64,000 bases of DNA from Geothermobacter hydrogeniphilus (GCF_002093115.1 NZ_NAAD01000010.1:1-64000); one strand, 5' to 3'; counted from the first letter of the stretch, positions 54,457 through 63,189 are shown. Numbers and translations: made by a program. Notes: generated by a model not told the origin, from the sequence alone.

Positions 54457-56499
54457 ATGGCTGACAATATTCTGTTCACTGCAGACCCGGTCGAACTGCT
54501 CGACACCCTGCGCGAATTCTCTTTCCTGCAGCCCTACAACCTGGCTGTTTTTTCCGAACGGGAAGGGCTGGTCGCGTTTCGAGGAGAAAAAAACCGGATG
54601 TGCGGCGCCTTCGGCGAGAACTGGCTCTGTCTCGATGGTTGCGACAAGAACTACAAACAGGAAATCGATCGCGCCGTCAGCGAACGCAAGGCACGTATTT
54701 TCAACTGCTCCAGCGGATTGCTCAATTTCGTGCTCCCGTTCCAGGACCGCGATCAACACATCCACTACCTGCTTGCCGGCGGCATTCGGGATCAGGCCAC
54801 CGACCTCGAACACCTGGAAACCATTATCCGTGACCGCCAGATCAACGGCATCTATTTTCTTGAACAGTGGGAGCAGCTGCCAAGCACCACGCGTCTCGCG
54901 GTCAAGGATGTAATTGACAATATCTACGGGGTGCTGCCGCTGATCGGGGACAACAATTACTACGCCCGGGTCTATGAACGCACCGTCGACCTCATCAATA
55001 CCATCTCCGACCTTGGTCCGGAAATCGACCGGGCGGAAACGGTCGATGATGTCATCCAACTGCTCAGCGAAACCCTGACGGTGCTGTTCAATATCCCCCG
55101 CATCGCGATCCTCTACCCGCAGGGCAACAAACGCCAACTGATTCTCAAAGGCCTGCTCGGACTGGACAACGGTGCCGCCATCCGCCTGGGGGCAAAGAGT
55201 TCCGGGGTCCTGATGCAGCGCAAGGGTGAGCGATCCCTGGTGCTGCGCGGCAAACAACTGAAGAGTCTTTTCCCCTATCTCGATGCCGAACACCTGAGCT
55301 GCCTGCCGCTGCTGGTCGACAATAAACTGATCGGCTTTCTCGCTCTCTTCGACCACGAACTTTCCCAACGCGACCTGATGATCATCGAACTGCTCTGCAG
55401 CCGCATCGCCGGCAAACTGCTGCGTCTGCGCCGGCGCCGCAACCGGGAGCAGGAAAGCCAGCGTTCCCGGCAGCTGCTCGATATGGTCAGCCGTCTCGCG
55501 CAACTGGAAAATTCCCAGCATTTCCACCAGGGGCTGGTCGAGATGGCAACCGATCTGCTCGATGCCGGCAAGGGCTCGCTGATGCTGCTCGACGACCGCC
55601 GGGAAAAGCTCGCCATCGTCGCCTCCATCGGCATGAACCGCCAACTGGCACGCAACATGAAACTGCTCAAGGGGCAGGGCATCGCCGGCCGGGTGGTGAT
55701 CACCGGCAGCCCGATGCTGGTCCACGATATTGAACAGGATCAACGTGTCAGCATTGACAAACGTCCTCGTTTCGCGACGCAATCCTTTCTCTGCCTGCCC
55801 TTCCGCAGTGAAAATGAAATCATCGGCGTCCTCAACCTGAGCGACAAGAACAACGGCAGCGCCTTCACCGTTGCCGACCTGAAAACGGTCGAGCCGCTGC
55901 TCGAGCATGCCGGCAGCCTGGTGCGGCGCGCCGGCACCCTGGAGCGCGCCAGCCTGCTTGAGGAACTTTCTTCCTGCGACAGTCTGACCGGACTGCACAA
56001 TCGACGCTTCCTCGACCAGCGGCTGGACGAGGAACTGAACCGCAGTTCACGTCAGAAGCTGGAATTTTCGGTGCTGCTGCTCGATATCGACCACTTCAAG
56101 AACTACAACGATCACTGCGGCCACCTGGCTGGCGACAAGGCCCTGAAAAAACTCTCGCATCTGCTGCGTCGTTCCGCCCGGGAGATGGATTCCGTCACCC
56201 GCTTCGGCGGCGAGGAGTTCTGTATTCTGCTGCCGGAAACCGGGCGCGAACCGGCCCGCATGGTTGCCGAACGCATCCGCCACGGCATCGAACGAGAACC
56301 CTTTTACCAGGAAGAGGTGCTGCCCGGCGGCCGTCTCACCATCAGTATCGGCATTTCCTGTTACCCGGCCGACGGTGACAGTGCCGAGGCGCTGCTTGAA
56401 GCCGCCGACCGCGCCCTCTACCAGGCCAAGGACAACGGCCGCAATCGCATTCAGCTGTTCGAACCCACCCTGCGCCAGCAGCGCATTGTTTTCATCTGA
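54457..56499 (+). CDS. PocR-GAF-GAF-GGDEF diguanylate cyclase
   Basis: A 680-residue soluble enzyme. The N-terminal region (about 10-150) has CGAFGENWLCLDGCDKNY, the signature of the PocR ligand-binding domain, which senses small hydrocarbons. Two GAF-type domains follow (about 190-330 and 350-500), then a GGDEF domain with GGEEF at 584-588 and the inhibitory RxxD (REMD) just before it. It should make cyclic di-GMP in response to cytoplasmic ligands. ATG 54457 begins at the PocR domain; the frame is open upstream but not convincing. It stands alone between trmFO and maf. Confidence 0.88.
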   Translation: MADNILFTADPVELLDTLREFSFLQPYNLAVFSEREGLVAFRGEKNRMCGAFGENWLCLDGCDKNYKQEIDRAVSERKARIFNCSSGLLNFVLPFQDRDQHIHYLLAGGIRDQATDLEHLETIIRDRQINGIYFLEQWEQLPSTTRLAVKDVIDNIYGVLPLIGDNNYYARVYERTVDLINTISDLGPEIDRAETVDDVIQLLSETLTVLFNIPRIAILYPQGNKRQLILKGLLGLDNGAAIRLGAKSSGVLMQRKGERSLVLRGKQLKSLFPYLDAEHLSCLPLLVDNKLIGFLALFDHELSQRDLMIIELLCSRIAGKLLRLRRRRNREQESQRSRQLLDMVSRLAQLENSQHFHQGLVEMATDLLDAGKGSLMLLDDRREKLAIVASIGMNRQLARNMKLLKGQGIAGRVVITGSPMLVHDIEQDQRVSIDKRPRFATQSFLCLPFRSENEIIGVLNLSDKNNGSAFTVADLKTVEPLLEHAGSLVRRAGTLERASLLEELSSCDSLTGLHNRRFLDQRLDEELNRSSRQKLEFSVLLLDIDHFKNYNDHCGHLAGDKALKKLSHLLRRSAREMDSVTRFGGEEFCILLPETGREPARMVAERIRHGIEREPFYQEEVLPGGRLTISIGISCYPADGDSAEALLEAADRALYQAKDNGRNRIQLFEPTLRQQRIVFI

Positions 56500-56594
56500 T
56501 CTCACCGGGGCGGACCCTCCCGGCCTCTCCCATCTTGCCTGAAAGCCCGGTTGCGGCTACAATCGCCATTCCCAATCACCGAATCGAGTTCGCC

Positions 56595-57224
56595 ATGCAG
56601 CAGAAAAACAATGATCAGCCGCCTGAACTGGTTCTCGCTTCCGCCTCCCCGCGGCGCCGGGAGCTTCTCCAGCGGGTCGGCCTGAATTTCGCCGTCGTCC
56701 CGAGTACCGCGCCGGAGGACGAAATCCCCGGGGAATCCCCCGAACAGCACGTCATCCGCCTCAGTGAAGCCAAAGCCCGCGAGGTCGCCGGCCGCGCCGC
56801 CCAGCCTGGACGTTATTTCATCGGCAGCGATACCATTGTCCTGCGCGACGATGCCATTCTCGGCAAACCGGCCGACGCCGGACAGGCCGCCGCCATGCTG
56901 CGCACCCTGTCCGGCCGACGCCACCGGGTCCTGTCCGGATTCGCAGTGGTCGACCGCGCTTCCGGCAAATGCTACAGCGGCGCGGTCAGCACCAAAGTCT
57001 TGTTCAAACAACTTACGGAGGCGGAAATCAGCGGCTACATCGCCACCGGCGAACCCTTTGACAAGGCCGGCGGCTACGCTATCCAGGGGATCGGTACGTT
57101 CATGGTTCGATCCATCGAAGGCAGCTACAGCAATGTCGTCGGTCTGCCGCTGGCCGAACTGCTCGACCTGCTCGCCGAGATCGGCGCCGCCACCCCCTTT
57201 CCGCAAGCGGAGAGAACGACATGA
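56595..57224 (+). CDS. maf: Maf-family nucleotide pyrophosphatase
   Basis: A 209-residue Maf protein: SASPRRRELLQRVG near the N-terminus and GSDTIVLRDDAILGKP in the middle are diagnostic. Maf enzymes hydrolyse dTTP, UTP and modified nucleotides, or m7GTP in the YceF branch; the house-cleaning YhdE type (dTTP/UTP) seems the better fit. Its last four bases overlap the yggS-like start (ATGA), so the two are coupled. Confidence 0.92.
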   Translation: MQQKNNDQPPELVLASASPRRRELLQRVGLNFAVVPSTAPEDEIPGESPEQHVIRLSEAKAREVAGRAAQPGRYFIGSDTIVLRDDAILGKPADAGQAAAMLRTLSGRRHRVLSGFAVVDRASGKCYSGAVSTKVLFKQLTEAEISGYIATGEPFDKAGGYAIQGIGTFMVRSIEGSYSNVVGLPLAELLDLLAEIGAATPFPQAERTT

Positions 57225-57907
57225 CCATCGCCGCCAACCTCAAAGACATCCGGCAGCAGATCGAGGCCGCCTGCCGACGCTGCGGACGCGATTCCCGTGA
57301 CGTCAGGCTGGTCGCCGTCAGCAAGAAAAAACCCGCCGCCGCCATCGAAGCCGCTTTCATGGCCGGCCAGAAGCTGTTCGGCGAAAGCTATGTCCAGGAA
57401 TTCTGTGACAAGCAGGAACAGATCGACCAACCGCTCGAATGGCATTTCATCGGCGGGCTGCAAAGCAACAAGGTCAAGTACCTGCGTGGCAGAACCGCGC
57501 TGATCCACTCCGTTGACCGGCTCTCCCTGGCCCGGGAGATCAGCCGCCAGTGGCAGAAGATCGGGCAGCGCGCAGACATCCTGCTACAGTTCAACCTCGG
57601 CCGCGAAGCGAGCAAGAGCGGAGCCGACGAGAACCAGGCCCTCGAACTGGCCAGGGCGGTCAGCGAGCTGCCGGGACTGCAGATCCGCGGACTGATGACC
57701 CTGCCCCCCTGGGATGAGGAGCCGGAACGGGTGCGGCCCTACTTCCGCCGGCTGCGTGAGTTGGCCGGCGAGATCGAAGCGGCCGGGCTGCCCGATGTCC
57801 GCATGGAGGAGCTTTCCATGGGCATGAGCCACGATTTCGAGGTTGCCATCGAGGAAGGAGCGACCCTGATCCGTGTCGGGACGGCCATTTTCGGAGCGCG
57901 GGACTAA
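57221..57907 (+). CDS. YggS/PLPBP-family pyridoxal phosphate homeostasis protein
   Basis: A 228-residue PLP carrier with a TIM-barrel like the alanine racemase N-domain. LVAVSKKKP holds the PLP lysine, GESYVQEF and WHFIGGLQSNKVKYL follow, and LSMGMSHDFEVAIEEGATLIRVG is the family end signature. It keeps free PLP balanced and has no known reaction. It overlaps maf by four bases. The next gene begins 53 bases later. Confidence 0.93.
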   Translation: MTIAANLKDIRQQIEAACRRCGRDSRDVRLVAVSKKKPAAAIEAAFMAGQKLFGESYVQEFCDKQEQIDQPLEWHFIGGLQSNKVKYLRGRTALIHSVDRLSLAREISRQWQKIGQRADILLQFNLGREASKSGADENQALELARAVSELPGLQIRGLMTLPPWDEEPERVRPYFRRLRELAGEIEAAGLPDVRMEELSMGMSHDFEVAIEEGATLIRVGTAIFGARD

Positions 57908-57959
57908 AAGAGATGAACTGCTCCGGCCGAATTCAAACCGCTCGTCTGCTCCGCTGATC

Positions 57960-59255
57960 ATGGGCCGCCTGCGGCAACGCGACATCGCGCTGTTTTTCTT
58001 TCCGCTGCTGCTCAACGTGCAGCTGATGAGCATCTCCCACACCGTCATCAACGGCGCCCTGGCGCGGCTGGAAGACTACGTCACGGCACTGGCCGGTTTT
58101 TCGGTGGCGATGGTGATCCATCTCTTCATCGCCTCCCCGTCCTACCAGAACCACACCGTCGCCATCGCCATGGTCAGGGGACGCAGATCGCTCAAGGCGG
58201 TGCTGCTGTTCGTGCTGCTGGTCGCCGCCTACGTGTCCCTGATGCTGTCGCTGATCGCCTTCACGCCGCTCGGCAACCTGGTGCTGGAAAGAATCCTCAG
58301 CACCCCGCCGCAGATCGCCGAAGAGACCCGCAGGACCCTTCGCCTGCTGGTGCTGCTGCCCCTGTTCACCGGACTGCGCGGCCTCTTCCAGGGGCTGGTG
58401 ATCCAGGCGCGCCGCACATCCCTGGTCTCTCTGGCCACCGGGGTCCGGGTCGGCTTCCTGTTGCTGCTGCTCACTTTAGGAAACAGCTGGTTCTCCGGCG
58501 CCGCGCTCGGGGCCTTCGCCCTGGTCGGCTGTATCATGATTGAGACCCTGTTGATGGGATTGTTCGCCTGGCGGGTTCACCTGCCCCGGGACAAGGAGGC
58601 GGTGGAGGATTCCACCGGCAGCATCCTGCGCTACGCCTTCCCCCTCGCCTGGTCCTCCTGCCTGCAGCAGACCGTGCCATTGCTGATCAATGCCATCATC
58701 AGCCGCCTGCCGGACGCGCCTCTGGCATTGGCAGCCTTCGGCGTCATCCGCGGATTCCTGTTCCTGCTCGCCGGCCCGATGCGCAACCTGCAGCAGGCCT
58801 ACCTGACCCTGGTCCGCGGGGATGAAGACAGAGCGGTACTGGTCCGCTTCCACCTGCTGCTGGCCATCGGCATGGGCGCACTGATCCTGCTGGTCGCCGG
58901 GCCTTTGAGCGCGACCGTCCTCGGCGGCTGGCTGGGCGTCGCCGACCGGTTGCGCGGCTACATCACCTGGCCGCTGGCCGCCTGCGGCATCTTCCCGCTG
59001 CTGTACGGCACCACCAACCTGTTGCGCGGCTGGTTCGCCGGCGCCCGGCAGACCGCCCGTCTCGGACATTCCACGCTGCTGAAGGGTTTCTTCATCCTGC
59101 TGCTCTGGCCACTGATCCTCTGGCTGCGGCCCCCGCTTTCCGGCATCGGCGTCGCGATCATGCTGCTGATCGCGGCCGAAATCCTGGAAACCGTCTATCT
59201 TGCCCGGCAGCGCTCAAAACTCGGGAGCAGGGTTGAGCATTTGCTGCCACGGTAG
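57960..59255 (+). CDS. MOP/MATE-type multi-spanning membrane protein
   Basis: A 431-residue protein with about twelve hydrophobic helices in two similar halves, as in the MOP flippase superfamily (MATE, MurJ, Wzx, and the ANK-like branch). No subfamily motif is clear, so drug/cation export, lipid flipping and other roles are all open. ATG 57960 starts just before the first helix. It lies 53 bases after yggS on the same strand and is closed by the hairpin at 59283. Confidence 0.72.
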   Translation: MGRLRQRDIALFFFPLLLNVQLMSISHTVINGALARLEDYVTALAGFSVAMVIHLFIASPSYQNHTVAIAMVRGRRSLKAVLLFVLLVAAYVSLMLSLIAFTPLGNLVLERILSTPPQIAEETRRTLRLLVLLPLFTGLRGLFQGLVIQARRTSLVSLATGVRVGFLLLLLTLGNSWFSGAALGAFALVGCIMIETLLMGLFAWRVHLPRDKEAVEDSTGSILRYAFPLAWSSCLQQTVPLLINAIISRLPDAPLALAAFGVIRGFLFLLAGPMRNLQQAYLTLVRGDEDRAVLVRFHLLLAIGMGALILLVAGPLSATVLGGWLGVADRLRGYITWPLAACGIFPLLYGTTNLLRGWFAGARQTARLGHSTLLKGFFILLLWPLILWLRPPLSGIGVAIMLLIAAEILETVYLARQRSKLGSRVEHLLPR

Positions 59256-59261
59256 TTCAAA

Positions 59262-59284
59262 GGTGCGAGGTGCGAGGTGCGAGG
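59262..59284. repeat. Heptanucleotide tandem repeat (GTGCGAG)3
   Basis: Three 7-base units of GTGCGAG right after the transporter gene. It has the same period and a similar unit to the (GTTCGAG)7 array at 39839. Confidence 0.8.
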
Positions 59285-59306
59285 ACCGGCACGGTCGTGC
59301 CGGTCC
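59283..59306. terminator. Hairpin between convergent genes
   Basis: A perfect 10-bp stem GGACCGGCAC / GTGCCGGTCC (59283-59292 with 59297-59306) and a GGTC loop between the transporter and OmpA-like genes. There is no T-run on either strand, so termination here is likely but not certain. Confidence 0.5.
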
Positions 59307-59312
59307 CGGTCT

Positions 59313-60173
59313 TCAGCGGGTGCCCAGCAACTGCAGCAGCACGCCGACGGCGGCGTCCCCGGTGGCCTCTTCGGCAGCGCCGAACCAGCTGACTTCGATC
59401 TGTCGGGCCGAAACCTTGAAGATGTAGAGCAACCGCGAGCGAACCGCGTCGACCCGCCTGCGGGCCAACTTCAGGTCGGCCCGGGTGCCGCGCGAGACCC
59501 CCTGAATTTTCAGTTTCCTCGCCGGGTCCTTCTTCAGCGCCGCGGCCAGTTCGGCGATCGCCTCCGTCCCCCCTTCAGGCGTGGTACCGTCGGGCTGGTA
59601 ACGCAGGGGCACCCGCTTGAGAACCTTCCGCGGGACGACCCGACGAGGGGCCGGGGCCGATTTCACGGCGACAGACTGGCGATGGACCGCCCGCTTCCGG
59701 GACTCACCGTTCCGGGCGGACGCGGCCGCCGGGCGCGGTGACGCCCCCCCGGCAAAGGCCTCCGTGGACACGAACGCGATGTCAACCCGACGGTTGCGGG
59801 CTCGTCCCGCCTCGCTGCCATTGGCGGCGAGCGGTCGGGAGGAATCGAGCCAGGCGATGCCGATCCGCCCTTTGGCAATCCCGTACTCATTGACCAGCAG
59901 ATTTCTCACCGCCCTGGCCCGATCGTGAGAGAGGCGAACGTTGAGCGCGTGGGAACCGGTGTCGTCGGTGTGCCCGGCGAGGGCAATCCTGGTCCGGGGG
60001 TGGCTCTTCAGTTCACCCGCCAGTCGGGCAACAGCCGCCCGATCGCGCGGGCTGACCCGCGCCGAATTCAGACCGAAATGAACCTGGAATCCCGACAGGT
60101 TGACCGCCCCGAAACCGACCGACGGCACCAGCAGTCCTAGACAGCAGCCGATAAGTATCCAAGATCGCAACAT
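59313..60173 (-). CDS. OmpA-like periplasmic protein with two OmpA-type halves
   Basis: A 286-residue protein. A signal peptide (about 1-23; ILIGCCLGLLVPSVGFGA) is followed by an OmpA C-terminal-type domain (about 24-140) with IALAGHTDDTGSHALNVRLSHDRARAVRNLL and RNRRVDIAF, which binds peptidoglycan. After a basic linker rich in Arg/Lys/Ala (about 145-195) comes a second, degenerate region with the same strand-helix pattern (LKIQGVSRGTRADLKLARRRVDAVRSRLL). GGGGAGGA before ATG 60173 fixes the start. There is no beta-barrel or lipobox (the Cys pair lies mid-signal). Confidence 0.78.
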   Translation of the reverse strand: MLRSWILIGCCLGLLVPSVGFGAVNLSGFQVHFGLNSARVSPRDRAAVARLAGELKSHPRTRIALAGHTDDTGSHALNVRLSHDRARAVRNLLVNEYGIAKGRIGIAWLDSSRPLAANGSEAGRARNRRVDIAFVSTEAFAGGASPRPAAASARNGESRKRAVHRQSVAVKSAPAPRRVVPRKVLKRVPLRYQPDGTTPEGGTEAIAELAAALKKDPARKLKIQGVSRGTRADLKLARRRVDAVRSRLLYIFKVSARQIEVSWFGAAEEATGDAAVGVLLQLLGTR

Positions 60174-60300
60174 GAAATGAATCCTCCCCAGTGTATTTTC
60201 AAACCGTGACCGACCCTTCAGGACGACAGGCAACGGTCCTCAGGGTAACACACCAAATGTCCGCAATTCATGAAAAATCGAATTCCGCTATGATGAAGAG

Positions 60301-60510
60301 ATGAAGGAAAAAAAACACCCCTGCCCCGACTGCCGCATGTGCCAGTGGTGTTCGGATGACCGTTGCCGGCTCTGCCTGAAGAGCGGAACCGGCTGCCGCA
60401 AAAAACTCTCGATGGCGGAGCAGATTGCGCTGTACGAAGAACTCAACTGCGTTCCCTGCCGGGCGCAGGCCAAAAACAGGTTGCATCATCCGGATAAACG
60501 GATAAAATAG
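60301..60510 (+). CDS. Small cysteine-rich protein
   Basis: A 69-residue cytoplasmic protein with nine cysteines: C8, C11, C14, C17, C22, C25 and C32 in the first half and C50 and C53 (CVPC) in the second. The spacing suits two zinc or iron-sulfur sites. A TATGAT 12 bases upstream may be its -10. Five bases after its stop starts an ArsR-type regulator, so they form a two-gene unit. I know of no named family; a metal- or redox-sensing partner is a guess from context. Confidence 0.7.
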   Translation: MKEKKHPCPDCRMCQWCSDDRCRLCLKSGTGCRKKLSMAEQIALYEELNCVPCRAQAKNRLHHPDKRIK

Positions 60511-60515
60511 CGGAC

Positions 60516-60896
60516 ATGCGTGAATATGCCCGTTTTTTCAAGGCTCTCTCCGACCCGACCCGGCTACGGATCCTGCTGCTGCTTTCGCGCGGGGAACTTT
60601 CGGTCGGCGATTTGACCCGCAGTCTGAAACTGCCGCAGTCGACGGTGTCGCGCCATCTCGCCTACCTGCGCGGCGCCGGTTGGGTGGATGATCGCCGTGA
60701 CGGGGTCAGAATCATCTATCAGCTGGTCAAATCGGGCATCGACATGCAGCGCCGGCTGCTGTTCCTGCTGGAAAAGGAACTCTACGACCTGCCGGTGGTG
60801 CAGCAGGACTTCAAGGCGCGGGACAACCTCAAGCAGGCGCAACCGGCAAGGCAGGCCCCCACGGCCGGGGTCCCGCCGGATCGCTCCTACCGCTGA
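60516..60896 (+). CDS. ArsR-family transcriptional regulator without cysteines
   Basis: A 126-residue winged-helix protein with the ArsR start (FFKALSDPTRLRILLLLSRGELSVGDL) and the recognition helix QSTVSRHLAYLRGAGW. The classical metal-site ELCVCDL reads ELSVGDL, and the protein contains no cysteine at all, so it cannot sense arsenic or cadmium through the usual thiolates. The C-terminal tail is Pro/Gln/Ala-rich. It lies five bases after a nine-cysteine mini-protein, which could supply the sensing site. Confidence 0.88.
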   Translation: MREYARFFKALSDPTRLRILLLLSRGELSVGDLTRSLKLPQSTVSRHLAYLRGAGWVDDRRDGVRIIYQLVKSGIDMQRRLLFLLEKELYDLPVVQQDFKARDNLKQAQPARQAPTAGVPPDRSYR

Positions 60897-60968
60897 ACAG
60901 CCCTCTGCTACCCTCCTGCACTTTTCAGCCCCCACGAATCCACTGGTTCAGGTTTCCACCTGGCGGAC

Positions 60969-61415
60969 TCAGCCTTCACCGGCAATGGCGCGGTCGATCG
61001 ACAACCTTCCACCGCCTTTTATCAACAGGGCCAGGGCGATACCGAGAGCCAGCAGGTGGTACTCGAAACCCTCGCCCTGCTGGTTGCCGAACCAGTTCAT
61101 GAAAAAACCGTTCTGCCAGTGAACCATGGCAATCGCTCCGGCCATCACCGCCGCCACCCCGAGAGCGCCGAGACGAGTCAGGAAACCGACGATCAGCCCC
61201 AGGGCGCCAAGGGACTCGGCCAGGATCACCAGCACGGCAACCGCGCCGGGCAGCCCCATCGTGGCGGTGAAGAAACCGTAAGTACCGGAAAAACCATGAC
61301 CGCCGAACAGGCCCAGGGTCTTCTGCAAGCCGTGCGGCAGGATGACGATGCCAAGGGTCAGTCTGAGCAGCAGCAGGATAATATCATCGCTTGTATGAAG
61401 GCATTTTTTCCACAT
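60969..61415 (-). CDS. DoxX-family membrane protein
   Basis: A 148-residue protein with four membrane helices and the DoxX pattern (LRLTLGIVILPHGLQKTLG; GFLTRLGALGVAAVMAGAI; FFMNWFGNQQGEGFEYHLLALGIALAL). DoxX proteins are often stress-induced and linked to thiol redox or quinone-dependent oxidation. AAAGGAAA precedes the ATG. It follows a MarR gene in the same direction and shares its operator sequence, so it is probably the regulator's target. Confidence 0.88.
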   Translation of the reverse strand: MWKKCLHTSDDIILLLLRLTLGIVILPHGLQKTLGLFGGHGFSGTYGFFTATMGLPGAVAVLVILAESLGALGLIVGFLTRLGALGVAAVMAGAIAMVHWQNGFFMNWFGNQQGEGFEYHLLALGIALALLIKGGGRLSIDRAIAGEG

Positions 61416-61435
61416 TTGTCTTTCCTTTCAAAGTA

Positions 61436-61449
61436 GTTTAAATTCAAAC
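61436..61449 (-). promoter_or_regulatory. Candidate MarR operator upstream of doxX
   Basis: GTTTAAATTCAAAC, a palindrome with one mismatch, 21 bases before the DoxX start. It is the same as the site at 61935 except for one base. Confidence 0.65.
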
Positions 61450-61467
61450 TATCTGTCGAACGAAAAT

Positions 61468-61914
61468 TCAGTCGCCGACTCCCAGCTTGCGACAGAGACG
61501 CCGCAGCGTCTCCTGTTCTTCGGCACTGAGAACGTCCAGACGCTGTTTAATGCCGGCGACCTGGCGCGGCATGATGCGGGCGATCAGTTCCCGTCCGGAA
61601 TCGGTCAACGCGACACTGTAATAACGCCGGTCTTCCGCCTGGCGCCGTCGTTTAACCAAACCGCGCTTCTCCAGGTTGTCAACCACGGTGGTCACATTGC
61701 CGCCGCTTCTGAGAAGCTTTCTGCCAATGTCCCGCTGACAAAGCGGGCCGAGATGGTAAAGCGCCTCAAGGGTGCCGAACTGACCGACCGTCAATTTTTC
61801 CGCGGCAAGATGACGCGTGGTGTCGGCGGTAACCACTTCGCTGCAGCGCAACAGATTGATATAAGTACTGAGTGCCCGTCGTTCAGATGTCGTTCCCGGA
61901 TACTTCGTCGCCAT
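61468..61914 (-). CDS. MarR-family transcriptional regulator
   Basis: A 148-residue winged-helix regulator (LTVGQFGTLEALYHLGPLCQRDIGRKLLRSGGNVTTVVDNLEKRGLVKRR, with the wing AEDRRYYSVALTDSGRELI). Such dimers bind palindromes and release them on binding phenolics or on oxidation. ATG 61914 has GGA upstream; ATG 61926 is in frame but has no ribosome site. It is transcribed ahead of doxX. Two near-identical palindromes, one before each gene, suggest it represses both itself and doxX. Confidence 0.88.
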   Translation of the reverse strand: MATKYPGTTSERRALSTYINLLRCSEVVTADTTRHLAAEKLTVGQFGTLEALYHLGPLCQRDIGRKLLRSGGNVTTVVDNLEKRGLVKRRRQAEDRRYYSVALTDSGRELIARIMPRQVAGIKQRLDVLSAEEQETLRRLCRKLGVGD

Positions 61915-61934
61915 AGCCAGTTCCATGTCAAATG

Positions 61935-61948
61935 GTTTAAATTTAAAC
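61935..61948 (-). promoter_or_regulatory. Candidate MarR operator upstream of the marR-type gene
   Basis: GTTTAAATTTAAAC, a perfect 14-base palindrome within AGTTTAAATTTAAACC, 20 bases before ATG 61914. It would overlap the promoter or start of transcription. Confidence 0.7.
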
Positions 61949-61950
61949 TA

Positions 61951-62219
61951 TCAGCACCATGAAGCGGTTGTCAAGCCCCGCACCATCAGGCGGAAAACAT
62001 TTCAGTACCCGGTATGAACGAACATCACCTGGCCGGGAGTGAATTCGTCGTTGGTTTTGCCGAGTCAGCGCCGATGTCACTTCCGCCAAGCAGGTAGATC
62101 TTGCCCCACGGCCGCTGCTACGGCTTCAGACATAGATCAAGAAACACGACTACAGCCCTGAATTTGACCTGAATCAGTGGGTTCATGGCGGAGGAAGACG
62201 GAGACCCGAGGACAAATTC
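61951..62219. other. Intergenic stretch with degraded sequence
   Basis: No intact gene. CCTGAATCAGTGGG at 62169-62182 is a remnant of a family 1 repeat end. On the minus strand a short frame near 62060-62113 reads GKIYLLGG, which resembles a kelch repeat strand, but it breaks quickly. The rest looks non-coding. Confidence 0.4.
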
Positions 62220-63071
62220 TCAGCCGTCGGAAGGGTCAACCCGGGCGGCCAGATCGAAAAACAGTTCCTGATCGAGAATCAGCGCCAGACCGTCGGTCTT
62301 GCTGCGGCGGCCGATGGCGACAATCCAGTTTTTCCATTCGACGGGGAAGACATCCGCCGCATCGGTGATCAGTTCGGCGGACAACTCCTCGACTGCATCC
62401 ACCGCATCGACCGAAAAGGCCACCTGCGCGCCCTCATGCTCCAGGATCACGGCAACCTGCCGGCGGGTCTGTTCCCTGACAATCTGGCGGAATGCGGCAA
62501 ACAGCTCGATCATGACGGAAAGTTCGTGTTCCCTGGTCTGCTCGATGAGGGTGTAAGCAGCCTCGAATTTACCGGCGATCTCGTACTTTTTAACCTTTTC
62601 GGCAATCGCGTGGATGGTTCGGTGAGGCGTATCGAATTTTCGCAACAGTCCCTGCAGCACCAGGTCATCGGTGGTGTAGGAATCGTACCACTTGCCGAAG
62701 GCGCACTTGTGCGGGTCGGTCGCCAGGGCGAATTCACGCTGTTCCTTGACCGACAGCTCCAACTGGTCAAGCCAGTTGCGATGATCATTTTCCCGCTGAT
62801 CAATCAGCGAGCAGAGACTTTCGGCCGTCTCGGAAATCGACTTTCGGCCGAGCAGGACACGAAAGTCGACCAGGGGAACAATCTGCCCACGGTGATTGAT
62901 CGTCCCAGAGAGGTATTGTTCGGTACCGGGCAACCTGGTCAATGGCGGCATCGCCACCATGTCATGGACATCCAGCGCGTTGATCGCAAAACTGTTCTGG
63001 TCAATATTGACCACGATCCACAACTGGTTGCCGAATTCAACCTGCTGACGACAGGCGGTTTGCACAGACAT
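62220..63071 (-). CDS. CheW-type coupling protein with an inserted CZB zinc domain
   Basis: A 283-residue protein. Residues about 12-80 are the first half of a CheW domain (FAINALDVHDMV, SGTINHRGQIVPLVDFRVLLG) and about 205-280 the second half (VAFSVDAVDAVEELS, LALILDQELFFDL). Between them lies a CZB domain (about 88-200) with likely zinc ligands H97, C123 (HKCAFGKWY) and H150/H154. CheW links receptors to CheA; CZB domains sense zinc or hypochlorous acid. GGGGAG supports ATG 63071. The protein would couple zinc or redox state to a chemosensory array. No cheA is in the window. Confidence 0.85.
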   Translation of the reverse strand: MSVQTACRQQVEFGNQLWIVVNIDQNSFAINALDVHDMVAMPPLTRLPGTEQYLSGTINHRGQIVPLVDFRVLLGRKSISETAESLCSLIDQRENDHRNWLDQLELSVKEQREFALATDPHKCAFGKWYDSYTTDDLVLQGLLRKFDTPHRTIHAIAEKVKKYEIAGKFEAAYTLIEQTREHELSVMIELFAAFRQIVREQTRRQVAVILEHEGAQVAFSVDAVDAVEELSAELITDAADVFPVEWKNWIVAIGRRSKTDGLALILDQELFFDLAARVDPSDG

Positions 63072-63189
63072 GAGGGCTCCCCGGGATAAAGATACAGACA
63101 ATTGAATATCCTTCCATTCCGTATCGTCATCCGAGAATAAAAGTTTAGGCTGGAATCGACGATCATGCCCGATGGTGTCACAAAACAGG

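Noticed and set aside
62060-62113. A kelch-like fragment (GKIYLLGG) on the minus strand
   Set aside because: Too short, and it breaks into stops within a few codons. Not enough to call a pseudogene.
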